Shown: positions 1 to 12,692, counted from the stretch's first letter. The stretch is DNA of 64,000 nucleotides from Streptomyces sp. NBC_01260 (GCF_036226405.1 NZ_CP108464.1:992001-1056000), one strand, 5' to 3'. Numbers and translations are program-made. Notes: generated by a model from the letters alone, not told the origin.

Positions 1-3000
1 GGAACGCGGCGCCCAGCTTCAGCGCGGCGAGCACGGTGGCGACCATGTCCACGGACCGGGGCACGGCCACCCCGACCACGCTCTCGGCCCCCACTCCGTG
101 CCCGGCGAGCAGCCGGGCGATGCGGTCGGCGCGGTCGTCGAGCTGGGCGTACGTCACCGAGCGGGAGCGGTCCACCACGGCGACGGCGTCGGGCCGTTCG
201 GCGAGCCGCCGCGCGAACAGCGCGGGCAGGGACTCCTCGTCGACCTCCCGGGCGGTGGCGTCGAAGCCCTCCAGGACCGACTGCCGCTCCGGTCCGGAGA
301 GGATCTCGGCCCGGGACAGCGGCTGTCCGGGCGCGGCGACGAGCGCCGCGAGCAGGGTGCGCAGCCGCTCGCCGAGCGCCTCGGCGGTCTCCCGGTCGAA
401 CAGCTCGGTGGCGAACTCCAGCCGGCAGCCGAGCGAGCCGGGGCCACCGTCCGCCGCGATGTGCTCGGTGAAGCTGAACACCAGGTCGAACTTGGCGGAG
501 CGGATCCCGAACGGCACGTACTCCATGCAAAGTCCGGGCAGTCGGAGCTCCTCACCGGTGCGGGCGTGATAGCCGACCATCACCTGGAAGAGCGGGTTGC
601 GGGAGAGCGAGCGCGTCGGGTTGAGGGCCTCCACGACCGACTCGAAGGGCACGTCCGCGTGGGAGAACGCCGCCAGGTCGGTGTCGCGGACCCGGGCGAG
701 CAGTTCGGTGAAGCTGGGATCGCCGCTGACGTCGGTGCGCAGCACCAGGGTGTTGACGAAGAACCCGACCAGCTCGTCCAGCGCCTCGTCGCCGCGCCCC
801 GCGATGGGGGAACCGAGCGGGATGTCCGTCCCGGCGCCCATCCGGTGGAGCAGCGCGGCGACGGCCGCGTGCACCACCATGAACATGCTCACGCCGGACT
901 CCCGGGCGAGCCGCTTGAGCCCAACGGCCACGGGGGCGTCGAAGGCGATGTCGAGTTCGCCTCCGGAGAACGCCGGGCGGGCGGGCCTGGGCCGGTCGGT
1001 GGGCAGCTCCAGCTCCTCCGGGGCACCGGCCAGGGCCGTACGCCAGTGGTCCAGCTGCCGGGCGGCCAGGCTGGTTTCGTCGGCGGGGTCGCCGAGCAGC
1101 CGGTCCTGCCACAGGGCGTAGTCGGCGTACTGGACGGGCAGCGGCTCCCAGTCGGGGGCCGTGCCGTCCAGGCGCGCCGCGTAGGCCGTGGCCAGGTCCC
1201 GCAGGAACGGCCGGTCCGACCACTCGTCGGTGGTGATGTGGTGCAGCAGCAGGACGACGACATGGTCCTCGGGCGACAGCTCCACGACCGTGGCGCGCAG
1301 CAGCAGTTCGGCGGCGAGGTCGAACGGCCGGTTGACGACCGTGTCGATGATGCCGGGCACCTCGTCCTCGGTGGCCCGGACGCACTCCACCACGGGGTGC
1401 GCCTGCTCGGCGGGCAGCACCCGCTGGAACACCTGACCGTCAGAGGTCGTGAAGAAGACCGTGCGCAGGGCCTCATGACGTGTCGTCACATCGGCGAGCG
1501 CGGTACGCCAGGCCCCCAGGTGCAGCGGGCCGCGCAACCGCAGGGCCAGCGCGAAGTTGTACGCGGCCGAGGTGCACTCGATCTGCTGGATGACCCACAG
1601 CCGCTGCTGGGCGTGGGAGAGCGGCAGCCGCTCCGGCCGGTCGCCGGCGGTCAGCGCCGGACGGGCGGCGCCGTCGGCACGGGCGGCGCGCGCCACCAGT
1701 TCGGCGACGGTCGGTGCCTCGAAGAGGTCCCGGATCGCCAGCTCCGCGTCGAGCGCGGCGCGGGCCCTGCTGATCAGCCGGGTGGCCAGCAGCGAGTGCC
1801 CGCCCAGATCGAAGAAGTCGCTGTCGGTCCCGACGCTGCCCGCGGGCAGCCCGAGCACCTCGGCGAACAGGGCGCAGAGCGTCTCCTCCCGCGGGGTGCG
1901 GGGAGCGCGGCCGGTGCCCGCGGCGGCGAGGTCGGGTGCGGGCAGCGCCCTGACGTCCAGCTTGCCGTTGACGGTCAGGGGCAGCGTCGTGAGGGTGACG
2001 AGCGCGGCGGGCACCATGTAGTCCGGCAGCCCGGCCTTCAGATGGTCGCGCAGCCGCCGGGTCAGCGCGTCGTCGGACCCGGCTCCCTCCTCCGGTACGA
2101 CATAGCCGACCAGGCGCTTGGTGCCCGCCCGCTCCGACACGACGACCGCCGCGTGCGCGACCTCGGGGTGCACGGACAGGGCCGTGGAGATCTCGCCCAG
2201 CTCGATGCGGTAACCGCGGATCTTCACCTGGTCGTCGGTGCGGCCGAGGAAGTCGAGCAGCCCGTCGGGGCGTTGGCGTACCAGGTCGCCGGTGCGGTAC
2301 ATGCGCTCGCCCGGTTCGCCGAACGGATCGGCGACGAACCGCTCGGCCGTCAGCGCGGGCCGGTCGTGGTAGCCGCGGGCCAGGCCCGTTCCGGCGATGT
2401 ACAGCTCGCCGGGGCTGCCCGGCGGTACGGGGCGCAGCATCGGGTCCAGCACATGGGCACGGGTGCCGCGGATCGGCACCCCGACCGTGGAGGTCGCGCT
2501 GTCGGCGGTGGACCCGCCGAGCGTGTTGATCGTGTACTCGGTCGGCCCGTAGAGGTTGTAGCCGTAGGTGCCCTCGGTGCGGCGCAGCCGGGTCCAGACC
2601 GTGTCGGGGACGGCCTCGCCGCCGAGCAGGACCAGTGCGGGCCGGTGCTTTCCGGCGTCCTCGTCCCGGTCGAGCAGTCCCTCCTCGATGAGCAGTTGGG
2701 CGTAGGTGGGCGTCACGTTGACCACGTCGATGCGGTGGCTGTCGCAGTAGGCGACCAGTGCCTCGGCGTCGCGGCGGAGCTCCTCGTCGCAGACGTGGAC
2801 CTCATGGCCCTCGACGAGCCAGAGCAGTTCCTCCCAGGACATGTCGAAGGCGAAGGACACGGTGTGCGCGATGCGCAGCCGCCGTCCGCCGGCCGAGGCG
2901 ATGGCCGGATCGAAGATCTCCTTCTGGTGGTTGAACTGCATGTTCGTCAGTCCGCGGTACGGGGTGACGACGCCCTTGGGACGGCCGGTCGAACCGGAGG

Positions 3001-6000
3001 TGTAGATGACGTACGCGGGGTGGTCCAGGCGGCCCGGCACCCCGTGCGCGAACGCGGGCCGCTCGGCGTCGGTGACCTCGTCGCCCGGGAGTGCGGCCAG
3101 CTCGGCGGCCACGGCCGCGTCGTCCAGCAGGAGTTCGGGGGCGACAGGGCCCTCCTCGTCGCGCAGGGACGGGGCGACGGCGGTGGTGGACACCAGGCAC
3201 AGCGGTCCGGTGTCCCGCGCCATCAGGCGCAGCCGGTCGGCGGGGTGGTCCAGGTCGAGGGGCAGGTAGGCGGCGCCGGTGCGCAGTACGGCGAAGAGCG
3301 CGGCCACCATCTCGATGGAGCGCGGCAGCGCGAGTGCCACCACCTTCTCCGGACCGGCTCCGCGGGCGAGCAGCAGCCGGGCGAGCCGGTTGATGCGGGC
3401 GTCCAGCTCGGCGTAGGTGAGGGCCCGCTCGCCGAAGACGAGCGCCACCGCGTCCGGGGTGCGGGCGACCTGGGCGGCGAGCAGATCGGCGACGGTCTCG
3501 TCGGGCACCGGCTCGCGGCCGGTGAGCCGCGCGGCGGCCGTCGCGGTCCGCTCCGCGGGCAGCAGCAGGTCGACACCGGCGGTCCGGGCCCCGGCCGCGT
3601 CCCCGTCGTCCAGGCTTTCGGCGAGGCGGACGAGCACGGCCGTGAACCGGTCGAGGACGGTGGTCGCGGCCTCGGCGTCGAACAGGTCGGGCCTGGCCGC
3701 CAGGGTGATCCGCAGCCGGCTGCCGGGGGTGACGATCAGGGTGAGCGGGAAGTGGGTGCCGTCCACGTTGGACATGGCGGTGATGCCGTGCCGTCGCCGC
3801 AGCTCGGCGGCCCGGTCCTCGCCGTCGGCCGAGCGCAGGACGAACAGGGTGTCGAAGAGCCGGCGGTGGCCCGTCTCCTGCTGCAGGGCGCCGAGTCCGA
3901 CGTACTCGTACGGCATCACGGCCGCGCGCTCGGACTGCATCCGGCGCAGCAGGCCGAGCAGCGGCTCGTCCGGGGTGAACGTGACACGCGCCGGGATGGT
4001 GTTGAGGAACATCCCGATGATTCCGGCCGCGTCCGGGACGTCCGAGGGCCGTCCGGCGACGGCGGTGCCGAAGACTACATCGGTGCGGCCGGTCGTCGCC
4101 GAGAGCACCAGCCCCCAGGCCGCGTTCAGCACGGTGTTCAGGGTGAGCCCGTACCGGCGGGCCGTGGCGCGCAGCAGTTCGCTGGTCCGCGGCGTCAGCA
4201 CGGTGTCGTAGTCCGCCGGGATGACCGGACCGGTGTCGCGCCCGGAGGGGGCGAGCAGGGTCGGCTCGTCGAGGCCGGAGAGCGACCGGCGCCAGGCGGT
4301 GAGCGCGGCCCCGGTGTCCTGCTCGTCCAGCCAGCCGAGGTAGTCGCGGTAGGAGCCGGGGACCGGCAGTCCGGTGTCGTCGCCGGCGCGCTCGTACAGC
4401 GTGAACAGCTCCTCCAGGAACAGCCACGCGGACCAGCCGTCCCACAGGATGAGGTGATGGGTGATCACGAGCCGGTCGCGGCCGTCGCCGAGCCGGATGA
4501 GCAGCAGCCTGCACAGCGGGGGCGAGGACAGGTCGAAGCGCTGCCTCCGGTCGGCGGCCAGCAGTTCCCGGGTCCGGCTGTGCTGCTGCGCGGCGGACAG
4601 CCCGCGGAGGTCCTCCTCGACGAGCGGGATGTCGGCCCCGTCGGCGATGAACTGGACCGGGGTGGGCAGTCCGTCGGCGGTGAATCCGGCCCGCAGACCG
4701 GTGTTGCGGGCCAGCAGCGTCCGGCAGGCGGCGCGCAGCCGCTCCGGGTCGACGTGGTGGTCGAAGTCGAGGGTCTCCTGGGAGAGGTAGACGTCGAGCG
4801 CCTCGCCGGAGTCGTAGGTGGCGTGGAAGTACATGCCCTCCTGGAGGGGGGAGAGCGGCCAGATGTCGGCGACCGGGAGTCCGGCGGTGGCGGCCACGCG
4901 GCCGGTCTCCTCAGGTGAGAGCACCAGACCGCCCAGCGGGGCGGCCGGCTCCTGCTCCTGCTCCTGCTCCTGCGGGGTGCCCGTGGCGGAGGTCAGCTGC
5001 GCGAGCAGGGCCCGCAGGGCCGGGTCCACTTCGGCGCCGGACCGCTCCTGGAGGGCCAGCACTGCCTGGAGGGCCGCAGCCGCCTGTCCGGCCTCGGCGG
5101 CGGGCACGGTCACGGCGTCGGCGGGGGCGGCCGGTCCGGGGACGGCAGGTCCGGGGACGGCAGGTCCGGCACCGGCGGCCTGCGCCGCGACGGCCAGTGC
5201 GGCCGGGGTACGGCACTCGAACACTTCGCGGGGGCCGATGGTCAGCCCGTGCGCGCGGGCCCTGGTGGCGACCGTGATCGAGCTGAGGCTGTCGCCGCCG
5301 AGGACGAAGAAGTCGTCGTCGGCGCCGATCCCGGGCACGCCGAGCACCGCGGCGAAGATCTCGCACAGGGCGCTCTCGCGCTCGTCGCGCGGGGTCCGTC
5401 CACCGGCGCGGAGGGCGGGCGCGGCGGACGGCAGGGCGTTCTGGTCGAGCTTGCCGCTGGGCGTCAGCGGCAGTTCGTCCAGCGCCAGGACGGTGCCCGG
5501 CACCATGGGTGCGGGCAGCGCGTCGGCGAGTGCCGCGCGCAGGGCCCCGGCGTCCAGCACGGTGCCGGGGGCGGGCACGGCGTATCCGGCGAGTGCGCCG
5601 TCGCGGACGATCACCGCGGCACGGGCGACGGCCGGCAGGGCGGCCAGGGCGGCCTCGATCTCGCCCAGTTCGATGCGGTTGCCCCGGATCTTGACCTGCC
5701 GGTCGGTGCGGCCGAGGTACTCGACGACGCCGTCGGTGCGGCGCCGCACCAGGTCGCCGGTGCGGTACATGCGCTCGCCCGGTCCGCCGAACGGGTCGGC
5801 GACGAAGCGTTCGGCGGTCGTACCGGGCCGGTCGTGGTAGCCCCGCGCCAACTGCACACCGGCGAGGTAGAGCTCCCCCGGCACCCCGTCGGGCACTTGG
5901 CGCAGGAACGGGTCCAGCACATGCAGCCGGGTGTTCCACACCGGGCGGCCGATGGCGACGGAGGGTCCGGCGCCGCCGTCGTGGTCGTGGTCGTACGCGA

Positions 6001-9000
6001 AGAAGGTCACGTCCACCGCGGCCTCGGTGGGCCCGTAGAGGTTGTGCAGCGGCACGGGGGCCCGCCCGGAACGGGAGGTCAGCTCCGACCAGTCGCCGGC
6101 CTGGGCACCGGTGAGAGCCTCGCCGCTGCAGAACACCCGCCGCAGGCTCGCCGCCCAGTCCGGGTGGTCGGTGGCGGACTCCAGTGCCTGGGTGAACGCG
6201 GCCAGCATGGACGGCACGAAGTGCAGCGTGGTGATCCGGTGCGACCGGATCAGCCCGGCCAGGTAGCCGGGGTCACGGTGGCCCCCGGGGCGGGCGAGGA
6301 CGACGGTCGCGCCCTCCACGAGAGGCCAGAAGAACTCCCACACGGAGACGTCGAAGGCGGCCGGGGTCTTCTGCAGGACCCGGTCGTCCGCGCCGAGCCC
6401 GTACTCCCCCTGCATCCACGCGAGCCGGTTGACCACGGCCCGGTGGGTGACGGCGACGCCCTTGGGGCGCCCGGTGGAGCCGGATGTGTAGATCAGATAG
6501 GCCGGGTGGTCCGGACCGGCGGGCTGTACGGGGACATCGGGGACAGTCCCGTCGCGGTCGGCCTCGTCGTGGCCGTTCTCGTCGCCGTCGGCCTCGTCGC
6601 GGTCGACGAGAACCAGGCCGAGACCCGGCAGGGCGGGCAGCAGCCCGGCCGCGTCCGCGGTGGTCACGACCGTACTGGTGCCGGAGTCGCCGAGCACGAA
6701 CGCGACCCGCTCGGCGGGGTAGTCGAGGTCGACGGGCAGATAGCCGGCGCCGGTCCTGAGGACGCCCAGCAGCGCGACCATCAGTTCGGCCGACCTGGGC
6801 ACGGCCACCGCGACGTAGCACTCCGGTCCGGCGCCGCGCGACCGCAGCCGGCGGGCCAGCACCTCGGCCCGCCGGTCGAGTTCGGCGTAGGTCAGGGTGG
6901 TGTCCTCGAAGACGACGGCGGGGGCATCGGGGGTGCGGGCGGCCTGCGCGGCGAACAGCGAGGCGAGCGTGGCCCCGGGGACGGGACGTGCGGTGGCGTT
7001 CAGCCCGGCGAGGTGTGCGTGCTCCCGTTCGGACAGCAGGCCGGTCCGGGCCACGGTGCGGCCGGGCTCGGAGACCAGGGTGCGCAGCAGCGCGGTGAAC
7101 CGGTTGGCGAGGACGGCCACGGTCACCTGGTCGAAGCGGGCGGCGTCGTGCTTGAACCGCAGCAGCAGCCCGCCGCTGCCGGGCTCGACGACGAGCGCGA
7201 GGGGGTAGTGCACGGCGTCGAAGACCTCGCTGCCGGTGATGCGCAGCGCTTCCGCTCCCCGGTCGGCGGACAGTTCGGCGGCCGGGTGGTTCTCGAACAC
7301 CACGAGCGTGTCGAAGAGTTCGCCGCCACCCGCGATCCGCTGGATGTCGGCCAGGCCGAGGTGCTGGTGGTCCAGGAGCGCCGTGTGCTCGTCCTGGACC
7401 CGGCGCAGGAGTTCGGTGAGCGACTCCTGCGGGCGCAGGCCCACCCGGGCGGGGACGGTGTTGATGAACAGGCCCACCGCGGCGTCCAGGCCCGCGACCT
7501 CGGTGGTCCGGCCGGACACGGTGGTGCCGAAGACGATGTCGCGGCTGCCGGTGAGCGCGCCGAGCAGCAGCGCCCACGCGCCGTGCACGACGGTGCTCAG
7601 GGTGAGGCCGTGGGTGCGTGCGTAGGCGGTGAGGGCTGCGGTGAACTCCTCGGGCAGCCGGGTGTCGACCTGCTCCGGCCTGGCCGGGGCCCGTTCGTCG
7701 TCCGCCGCCGTGGAGAGGACGGAGAGCCGGGTCGGCCCGTCCAGTCCGGACAGCGCCTGCCGCCACGCCTCCCGTGCGGTGTCCCGGTCGCGGGCGGCCA
7801 GCCATGCCAGGTACGGGCGCGGGGAGGCCGGTGCGGGAAGTTCCTCGCCCAGGTAGGCGGCGGTGAGTTCGCGCAGCAGCACGGAGACCGACCAGCCGTC
7901 GGCGACGATGTGGTGCAGGGTGAGCAGCAGCCGGTGCCGGTGGCCGTCCCGGACCAGGGTGGCGCGCAGCAGCGGTGGCCGGGCCAGGTCGAAGGGCTCC
8001 GCGCGGTCCTCCCGGAGCACGTCGTCGAGGGTGGTATCGGCGGTGTCGGTCTCCCGCCAGGGCAGGGTGACGTGGCCGGCGAGGCGCTGGACGACGTCGC
8101 CGCCGGGGAGCTGGCGGAACGAGGCCCGCAGCAAAGGGTGCCGGTCCAGAAGCAGTTGCAGGGCCCTGCGCAGCCGGTCCGGGTCGATGAACCCGTCGAG
8201 TTCCAGGAGTTCCTGGACCAGGTAGTGGTCCGCGGAGCCGGCGTCGAACGCGGCGTGGAAGAAGAAGCCCTCCTGGAGCGGGGAGACGGGCAGGGCGTCC
8301 TCGTCCAGCCCGTCCGCCGCGGTCGCGGCCGGATCCGGGGCCGTCCCGGCGGCGCGGGCCAGGGCCTCGACGGTGCGGAGCCGGAACACGTCGCGCGGGC
8401 TGATGGTGAGTCCGGCGTCGCGGGCGCGGTTCACCAGCTGGATCGCGACGATGCTGTCGCCGCCCAGCTCGAAGAAGCTGCTCCGGACACCCACGGAGGG
8501 CAGTGCGAGCAGTTCGGCGAAGAGAGCGGCGAGCGCGGTCTCGGCCGGGCCGGTGGGCGCGTCGGTGCCGCTGACCGCGGTCCACCGGGGCTCGGGCAGG
8601 GCGCGGCTGTCGAGCTTGCCGTTGGGGGTGAGCGGGAGGGGCCCGTCCAGGACGACGACGGCGGTCGGCACCATGTGGTCCGGCAGGGCGCCTGCCACCT
8701 GGGCCCGTGCGGCGGTGACGGCCGCCTCGGTGGCGGTGGCGTCGCCGTCCCCGGCCAGGTAGGCGACGAGGCGCTTGACGCCCCGGTGGTCGTCACGGAC
8801 CAGGACGGCGGCCTGGGCGATCCCGGGGCCGGACATGAAGGCGCTCTCGATCTCGCCCGGTTCGATCCGGTGACCGCGGATCTTGATCTGACCGTCGGTC
8901 CTGCCCAGGAACTCCAGGTTGCCGTCGTCGGCCCAGCGGACCCGGTCGCCGGTGCGGTACATCCGGGCGCCGGGCTCCCCGTACGGGTCGGCGACGAAGC

Positions 9001-11452
9001 GCTCCGAGGTCAGGGCGGGCCGGCCCAGGTAGCCGCGGGCCAGGCCGCGCCCGGCGACGTACAGCTCGCCCTCGACACCCACCGGGACCGGACGCAGTGC
9101 CGTGTCCAGGACGTAGGTGCGGGTGTTGGGATCGGGCCGGCCGATGGGCGTGGGGCCGGACCGGCCGGAACGGGCCTTCCACAGAGTGGAGTTGACGCTC
9201 GCCTCGGTCAGTCCGTAAGCGACGACGACCTGGAGCCGGCCGGACCACCGGGCGATCAGCTCGCCCGGTACCGCTTCGGTGCCGACGACGAGGACGGCGT
9301 TCTCGGGCAGTTCGCATTCCTGCGGCAGCGCCGAGACGAGCGACGGGGGCAGGATCATGTGGGTGGCGCGGTGGTGTGCGATGTAGTCGGTGAGGGCGGG
9401 TCCGGCGACCCGCCGCTCGGCGGGGACGACGATGATCCGGCCGCCGGCGCACAGCGACATGATCAGGTCCCAGACCGTCACGTCGAAGCCGACGGAGGCG
9501 AACTGCACGACGCGGCTTTCGGCGGTGACACCGATCCGGTCGGTGGCCGTGGCGATGAGGCTGCCGACGCCGTCGTGGGTGACGATCACGCCCTTGGGAC
9601 GGCCGGTGGAACCGGAGGTGTAGATGACGTAGGCGGCCTGGTCCAGGGCGACCGGGGCGCCCGGGTCGGTGTCGTCCTGGGCGGCGAGGGCGGCCGCGGT
9701 GGCCGGATCGTCGAGCAGCAGGTGGGCGGCGTCCGCCGCCGGGAGGTGGTCCGCGAGTTCCCGCACGGTGAGCACGGTGGTGGCCCCCGCGTCGGACAGC
9801 ATGTAGGCGGTCCGGTCCTGGGGGTGGTCGGCGTCCAGCGGGAGGTAGGCGGCGCCGGCCTTCATCACGGCGAGCAGCGCCACCACGAGTTCCGGGGAGC
9901 GCGGGAGGGCCACGGCGACGACGTCGGCGGCGCGCACGCCGCGGGAGGTGAGGAGCCGGGCGAGCCGGTTGGCGGCCGCGTTGAGCCCGGTGTAGGTGAG
10001 TTCGCGGTCCTCGCACACGAGCGCGACGGCCTCGGGCGAGCGGCGCACCTGCGCTTCGAAGGCGGCGGGCCAGGACAGTTCGGCCACTTCGCGCGGAGAG
10101 GCGGCGAACTCGCCCAGCAGCCGGTCCCGTTCGGCGCCGGAGGTGAGTTCGATGCGGCCCACGGGCCGGTCGGGGTCCTCGGTGAGGGCGCGCAGCACGG
10201 TGCGGAAGCGGCGTTCGTGGCCGCGGAGAGCCTCCTCGTCGCAGCGGTCCGCGTCCGCGTCGAGGTGGACGGCGATGCCCCGGCCGCCGCGGGTCTCGGC
10301 GAATCCGAAGGCGAGGTCGCTGACCGGGCCGAGCCACTCCGGGCGGAGTTCGGCGCCCAGCCCCTCGAAGCCGAAACCCTCGCCCCTGGGCAGGATGTTG
10401 ACGGTGGGACCGACGAGCTCCGGGACGCCGTCGACCAGGCCGAGGTCCCTGGCCAGGTCCTCGGCGCGGTGGCGCCCGTGCGCGACCGCTTCGGAGATCT
10501 CCTGGCGTACGTCGGCGACGAGGGCCGCGCCCGTGGTGCCGGGGCGCACGGTCAGCCGCAGCGGGACGATGTTGGAGACCATGCCGGGGACGACGGCCGA
10601 CGCGGCGTCGTGGCGGGCGGTGACCGGCAGGCCGATGACCAGGTCCTGCTCGCCCGTGACCCGGTGCAGATAGGCGGCGACGGCGGCGACCAGCAGCCGG
10701 GACGGCCGGACCGCGGCGCGCGCGGCGGCGGTGTGCAGCCGCTCGGTGTCCTGCGGGGAGAGTTCGAGGGTGCGCCGCAGCCGACGCGCCATGAGGGACG
10801 GGGCGCGTTCGACGAGGCGTACGGGCTCGGGCCGCCCGGCCAGGTGCCGCTGCCACCAGGCGCGGTCCGCCTCGTGCTGTGCGCCGGCGCGGTAGTCCCG
10901 GTCGGCGTCCGCGAGCCGGGCCAGGGACCAGTCGGGGCGGGCGGGGGCCTGTGCGCCCAGGGTGTACAGCTCGCCGGCCCGGCGGGTGATCAGCGCCACG
11001 CCCATGCCGTCGAGAACGATGTGGTGATAGCGCTGGTACCAGCGGACCCGGTCGTCCCCGAGCCGGAGCAGCGCCTGGGCGAAGAGCGGTGCTCCGCCCA
11101 GGGCGACGGGCCGCTCGCGTTCGGCTGCCATCCAGTCGGCGACGGCCGCCTCGGGGTCCGGGGCGTCGCGCAGGTCGACGACGGGCACCTCGACGGAGAC
11201 GGCCGTGGGGGTCTGGCGCGGGCCGCCGTCCCCCGGGGTGAACTCGACGTGCAGGCAGTCGGCTTCCCCGACGGCCTGCCGGACCGCGGCGGCGAGCCGG
11301 CTTAGGTCGGTGTCGCCGCGCAGATCCAGGGCGAAGACGATGTTGTAGGCGGAGCTGTCCGGCTCGATCTGCTGGGCAAGCCAGATCCCGGCCTGCCCAC
11401 CGGTCATGGGGATTCCGGCGACTGATGTCCGGTCCGGCTCGGCGTCAAACAT
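1..11452 (-). CDS. Multimodular non-ribosomal peptide synthetase for a hydroxamate siderophore (3' end outside window)
   Basis: At least 3,817 residues, open from an ATG at 11452 to the window edge; checks at five motifs (11026, 8467, 5302, 1807, 1243) fall in one frame. Domains by approximate residue: C1 15-440 (HHIVLDG near 143), A1 455-950, carrier 1 (LGGDS near 996), C2 1055-1480 (HHIVADG), A2 1500-2010, carrier 2 (LGGDS near 2051), C3 2150-2590 (HHLILWDG), A3 2610-3140, carrier 3 (LGGHS near 3216), C4 3270-3690 (HHITTDE), then the start of A4. No epimerization domain fits between modules. Aligned to GrsA, the pocket residues read DVWIVGAVN for A1, DVWHFSLVD for A2 (the serine code) and DMENLGLIN for A3 (the code of the N5-hydroxyornithine module of coelichelin synthetase). 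The family forms a peptide on phosphopantetheine arms in the cytoplasm. Neighbouring monooxygenase and formyltransferase genes support a siderophore. The product assignment is inference. Confidence 0.93.
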   Translation of the reverse strand, partial: MFDAEPDRTSVAGIPMTGGQAGIWLAQQIEPDSSAYNIVFALDLRGDTDLSRLAAAVRQAVGEADCLHVEFTPGDGGPRQTPTAVSVEVPVVDLRDAPDPEAAVADWMAAERERPVALGGAPLFAQALLRLGDDRVRWYQRYHHIVLDGMGVALITRRAGELYTLGAQAPARPDWSLARLADADRDYRAGAQHEADRAWWQRHLAGRPEPVRLVERAPSLMARRLRRTLELSPQDTERLHTAAARAAVRPSRLLVAAVAAYLHRVTGEQDLVIGLPVTARHDAASAVVPGMVSNIVPLRLTVRPGTTGAALVADVRQEISEAVAHGRHRAEDLARDLGLVDGVPELVGPTVNILPRGEGFGFEGLGAELRPEWLGPVSDLAFGFAETRGGRGIAVHLDADADRCDEEALRGHERRFRTVLRALTEDPDRPVGRIELTSGAERDRLLGEFAASPREVAELSWPAAFEAQVRRSPEAVALVCEDRELTYTGLNAAANRLARLLTSRGVRAADVVAVALPRSPELVVALLAVMKAGAAYLPLDADHPQDRTAYMLSDAGATTVLTVRELADHLPAADAAHLLLDDPATAAALAAQDDTDPGAPVALDQAAYVIYTSGSTGRPKGVIVTHDGVGSLIATATDRIGVTAESRVVQFASVGFDVTVWDLIMSLCAGGRIIVVPAERRVAGPALTDYIAHHRATHMILPPSLVSALPQECELPENAVLVVGTEAVPGELIARWSGRLQVVVAYGLTEASVNSTLWKARSGRSGPTPIGRPDPNTRTYVLDTALRPVPVGVEGELYVAGRGLARGYLGRPALTSERFVADPYGEPGARMYRTGDRVRWADDGNLEFLGRTDGQIKIRGHRIEPGEIESAFMSGPGIAQAAVLVRDDHRGVKRLVAYLAGDGDATATEAAVTAARAQVAGALPDHMVPTAVVVLDGPLPLTPNGKLDSRALPEPRWTAVSGTDAPTGPAETALAALFAELLALPSVGVRSSFFELGGDSIVAIQLVNRARDAGLTISPRDVFRLRTVEALARAAGTAPDPAATAADGLDEDALPVSPLQEGFFFHAAFDAGSADHYLVQELLELDGFIDPDRLRRALQLLLDRHPLLRASFRQLPGGDVVQRLAGHVTLPWRETDTADTTLDDVLREDRAEPFDLARPPLLRATLVRDGHRHRLLLTLHHIVADGWSVSVLLRELTAAYLGEELPAPASPRPYLAWLAARDRDTAREAWRQALSGLDGPTRLSVLSTAADDERAPARPEQVDTRLPEEFTAALTAYARTHGLTLSTVVHGAWALLLGALTGSRDIVFGTTVSGRTTEVAGLDAAVGLFINTVPARVGLRPQESLTELLRRVQDEHTALLDHQHLGLADIQRIAGGGELFDTLVVFENHPAAELSADRGAEALRITGSEVFDAVHYPLALVVEPGSGGLLLRFKHDAARFDQVTVAVLANRFTALLRTLVSEPGRTVARTGLLSEREHAHLAGLNATARPVPGATLASLFAAQAARTPDAPAVVFEDTTLTYAELDRRAEVLARRLRSRGAGPECYVAVAVPRSAELMVALLGVLRTGAGYLPVDLDYPAERVAFVLGDSGTSTVVTTADAAGLLPALPGLGLVLVDRDEADGDENGHDEADRDGTVPDVPVQPAGPDHPAYLIYTSGSTGRPKGVAVTHRAVVNRLAWMQGEYGLGADDRVLQKTPAAFDVSVWEFFWPLVEGATVVLARPGGHRDPGYLAGLIRSHRITTLHFVPSMLAAFTQALESATDHPDWAASLRRVFCSGEALTGAQAGDWSELTSRSGRAPVPLHNLYGPTEAAVDVTFFAYDHDHDGGAGPSVAIGRPVWNTRLHVLDPFLRQVPDGVPGELYLAGVQLARGYHDRPGTTAERFVADPFGGPGERMYRTGDLVRRRTDGVVEYLGRTDRQVKIRGNRIELGEIEAALAALPAVARAAVIVRDGALAGYAVPAPGTVLDAGALRAALADALPAPMVPGTVLALDELPLTPSGKLDQNALPSAAPALRAGGRTPRDERESALCEIFAAVLGVPGIGADDDFFVLGGDSLSSITVATRARAHGLTIGPREVFECRTPAALAVAAQAAGAGPAVPGPAVPGPAAPADAVTVPAAEAGQAAAALQAVLALQERSGAEVDPALRALLAQLTSATGTPQEQEQEQEPAAPLGGLVLSPEETGRVAATAGLPVADIWPLSPLQEGMYFHATYDSGEALDVYLSQETLDFDHHVDPERLRAACRTLLARNTGLRAGFTADGLPTPVQFIADGADIPLVEEDLRGLSAAQQHSRTRELLAADRRQRFDLSSPPLCRLLLIRLGDGRDRLVITHHLILWDGWSAWLFLEELFTLYERAGDDTGLPVPGSYRDYLGWLDEQDTGAALTAWRRSLSGLDEPTLLAPSGRDTGPVIPADYDTVLTPRTSELLRATARRYGLTLNTVLNAAWGLVLSATTGRTDVVFGTAVAGRPSDVPDAAGIIGMFLNTIPARVTFTPDEPLLGLLRRMQSERAAVMPYEYVGLGALQQETGHRRLFDTLFVLRSADGEDRAAELRRRHGITAMSNVDGTHFPLTLIVTPGSRLRITLAARPDLFDAEAATTVLDRFTAVLVRLAESLDDGDAAGARTAGVDLLLPAERTATAAARLTGREPVPDETVADLLAAQVARTPDAVALVFGERALTYAELDARINRLARLLLARGAGPEKVVALALPRSIEMVAALFAVLRTGAAYLPLDLDHPADRLRLMARDTGPLCLVSTTAVAPSLRDEEGPVAPELLLDDAAVAAELAALPGDEVTDAERPAFAHGVPGRLDHPAYVIYTSGSTGRPKGVVTPYRGLTNMQFNHQKEIFDPAIASAGGRRLRIAHTVSFAFDMSWEELLWLVEGHEVHVCDEELRRDAEALVAYCDSHRIDVVNVTPTYAQLLIEEGLLDRDEDAGKHRPALVLLGGEAVPDTVWTRLRRTEGTYGYNLYGPTEYTINTLGGSTADSATSTVGVPIRGTRAHVLDPMLRPVPPGSPGELYIAGTGLARGYHDRPALTAERFVADPFGEPGERMYRTGDLVRQRPDGLLDFLGRTDDQVKIRGYRIELGEISTALSVHPEVAHAAVVVSERAGTKRLVGYVVPEEGAGSDDALTRRLRDHLKAGLPDYMVPAALVTLTTLPLTVNGKLDVRALPAPDLAAAGTGRAPRTPREETLCALFAEVLGLPAGSVGTDSDFFDLGGHSLLATRLISRARAALDAELAIRDLFEAPTVAELVARAARADGAARPALTAGDRPERLPLSHAQQRLWVIQQIECTSAAYNFALALRLRGPLHLGAWRTALADVTTRHEALRTVFFTTSDGQVFQRVLPAEQAHPVVECVRATEDEVPGIIDTVVNRPFDLAAELLLRATVVELSPEDHVVVLLLHHITTDEWSDRPFLRDLATAYAARLDGTAPDWEPLPVQYADYALWQDRLLGDPADETSLAARQLDHWRTALAGAPEELELPTDRPRPARPAFSGGELDIAFDAPVAVGLKRLARESGVSMFMVVHAAVAALLHRMGAGTDIPLGSPIAGRGDEALDELVGFFVNTLVLRTDVSGDPSFTELLARVRDTDLAAFSHADVPFESVVEALNPTRSLSRNPLFQVMVGYHARTGEELRLPGLCMEYVPFGIRSAKFDLVFSFTEHIAADGGPGSLGCRLEFATELFDRETAEALGERLRTLLAALVAAPGQPLSRAEILSGPERQSVLEGFDATAREVDEESLPALFARRLAERPDAVAVVDRSRSVTYAQLDDRADRIARLLAGHGVGAESVVGVAVPRSVDMVATVLAALKLGAAF

Positions 11453-11501
11453 CGTACGAAATGGCCTTTCCCTGATGATGTCGGCAAGGAGAGGACGTCC
11501 C

Positions 11502-11536
11502 GTCCGACGGTGTGCCGGGTCGGCACACCGTCGGAC
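11502..11536 (-). terminator. Perfect 15-bp hairpin between the binding-protein gene and the NRPS gene
   Basis: Two perfectly complementary 15-base arms (11502-11516 and 11522-11536) flank a five-base loop. The hairpin lies in the 123-bp gap between the stop of the lipoprotein gene and the start of the NRPS. It has no T-run, as is usual for GC-rich actinobacterial terminators. It could end the upstream transcript or weaken read-through into the NRPS gene; which one is inference. Confidence 0.7.
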
Positions 11537-11575
11537 GAGCACCCCTGTTCGGTCCTGTTGAGGCGGGGCGGTGCG

Positions 11576-12619
11576 CTACTTGACGGCCGTCAGCAGCGGC
11601 ACGATCTCGTCGATCGCGTAGGGGATCGAGAGGACCGTGTTGAAGGAGAACGCGGCACCGATGTCCGGGCCCTGGTAGGGCACGAACAGGTCGCGCTTGT
11701 CCTTGCTGACCTTGAGGTTCTTGTAGAGCGGCTCGGCCTTGATCCGGTCGTTGGCGTCGGTGCTGGAGGTCACCCAGACCAGCCGGTCGACGTCGAGCAC
11801 GTTCAGCTTCTCGGCGCTGAGTTCGGCGGCGTTCCAGCCCGGCTTGGCCAGCTTGTCGATCTCGGGCTTCAGCTTGAAGCCCAGCTCGGAGAAGAAGATC
11901 GACTTGGGGTCCGTCTTCGTGAACGCCGAGTACTTCCCCGCCTCGAAGCTGTCGGCGACGGCGAGGGTCTTCGTGGCGAACTCGGGGTGCGCGTCACGAA
12001 CCTTCTCGAAGTCGGCGTCGATGCCCGTGATCAGTTTCTCGGCCTGCGCCTTCTTGCCCAGCGAGGTGCCGATCTGCCGGGTCATCACCTGCCACGAGGC
12101 CCCGTAGTCGGGCAGGTCCTTGGGCTGGGCGACGACCTTGGTGAACTTGGAGAGGGTGTCGTACTGCTCCTTCTTCATCCCCGAGTACTGGGCGATGACC
12201 AGGTCCGGCTTGAGCGCGGCGATCTTCTCCATGTTGTACTCGTCGCGCTCACCGACGATGTCCGGCGTGTCGGACCCCCACTTGTCCTTGGTCCAGGGCC
12301 ACTTGCCGTACGGCTTCTCCTTGAACCAGTCCACCGAGCCGACGGGCTTGATGCCGAGCGCCAGGACCGCGTCCTGGTCCGAGAGGCCCAGGGTGACGAT
12401 CCGCTTGGGCTCCGACTCGATCGTCGTGCTGCCGTACTTGTGCTGGACGGTCACCGGGAAGGCGCCGGACTTGCCGCCCGCCTCGGCCGGGGCACTGGAC
12501 CCGGCCTTGTCGTTGCCGCCCCCACAGGCGGCCAGAGCGACGGCGGCGACGGCCGCGACGCCCACTCGGGGAGCGAATCTGACGAACCGCGTCAGCGCGG
12601 GACGTGTACCAGTGGACAC
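11576..12619 (-). CDS. Iron-siderophore ABC transporter substrate-binding lipoprotein (CchF/FhuD-like)
   Basis: 347 residues from a GTG at 12619, preceded by GAGAGGA at good spacing; an upstream TTG at 12634 would add five residues and fits less well. The N-terminus is basic, then hydrophobic, and ends in the lipobox LAAC with the lipidated cysteine near residue 32. The mature part has the periplasmic-binding-protein look of the FhuD/FepB class (segments such as RIVTLGLSDQDAVLALG and LKPDLVIAQYSG). It should capture the ferric siderophore at the outer face of the membrane and deliver it to an ABC permease. No permease or ATPase genes are present beside it, unlike the coelichelin cluster, so they must lie left of the window or elsewhere. 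It lies between the monooxygenase and NRPS genes on the same strand. Confidence 0.9.
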   Translation of the reverse strand: MSTGTRPALTRFVRFAPRVGVAAVAAVALAACGGGNDKAGSSAPAEAGGKSGAFPVTVQHKYGSTTIESEPKRIVTLGLSDQDAVLALGIKPVGSVDWFKEKPYGKWPWTKDKWGSDTPDIVGERDEYNMEKIAALKPDLVIAQYSGMKKEQYDTLSKFTKVVAQPKDLPDYGASWQVMTRQIGTSLGKKAQAEKLITGIDADFEKVRDAHPEFATKTLAVADSFEAGKYSAFTKTDPKSIFFSELGFKLKPEIDKLAKPGWNAAELSAEKLNVLDVDRLVWVTSSTDANDRIKAEPLYKNLKVSKDKRDLFVPYQGPDIGAAFSFNTVLSIPYAIDEIVPLLTAVK

Positions 12620-12657
12620 GGATGTTCCTCTCAAGGGGTTTTCACTGTGCGTGCCGG

Positions 12658-12692
12658 GCCCGCCGCGCCGTACACGGGTACGGCCGGCGGGC
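12658..12692 (-). terminator. GC-rich inverted repeat between the monooxygenase and lipoprotein genes
   Basis: Arms of about 15 bases (near 12658-12673 and 12678-12692) pair with one mismatch or bulge around a short loop, in the 143-bp gap after the monooxygenase stop. This may be a partial terminator that sets the ratio of enzyme to binding-protein transcript. The call rests on structure alone. Confidence 0.4.

Noticed and set aside
98..4918. A 1,606-codon open frame on the plus strand
   Set aside because: It is antisense to the NRPS. Its translation is Gly/Arg/Val-rich without any motif, while the minus-strand frame carries C, A and carrier signatures throughout.
5249..11305. A 2,018-codon open frame on the plus strand
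   Set aside because: It is also a shadow of the NRPS; GC-rich third positions keep the opposite frame free of stops.
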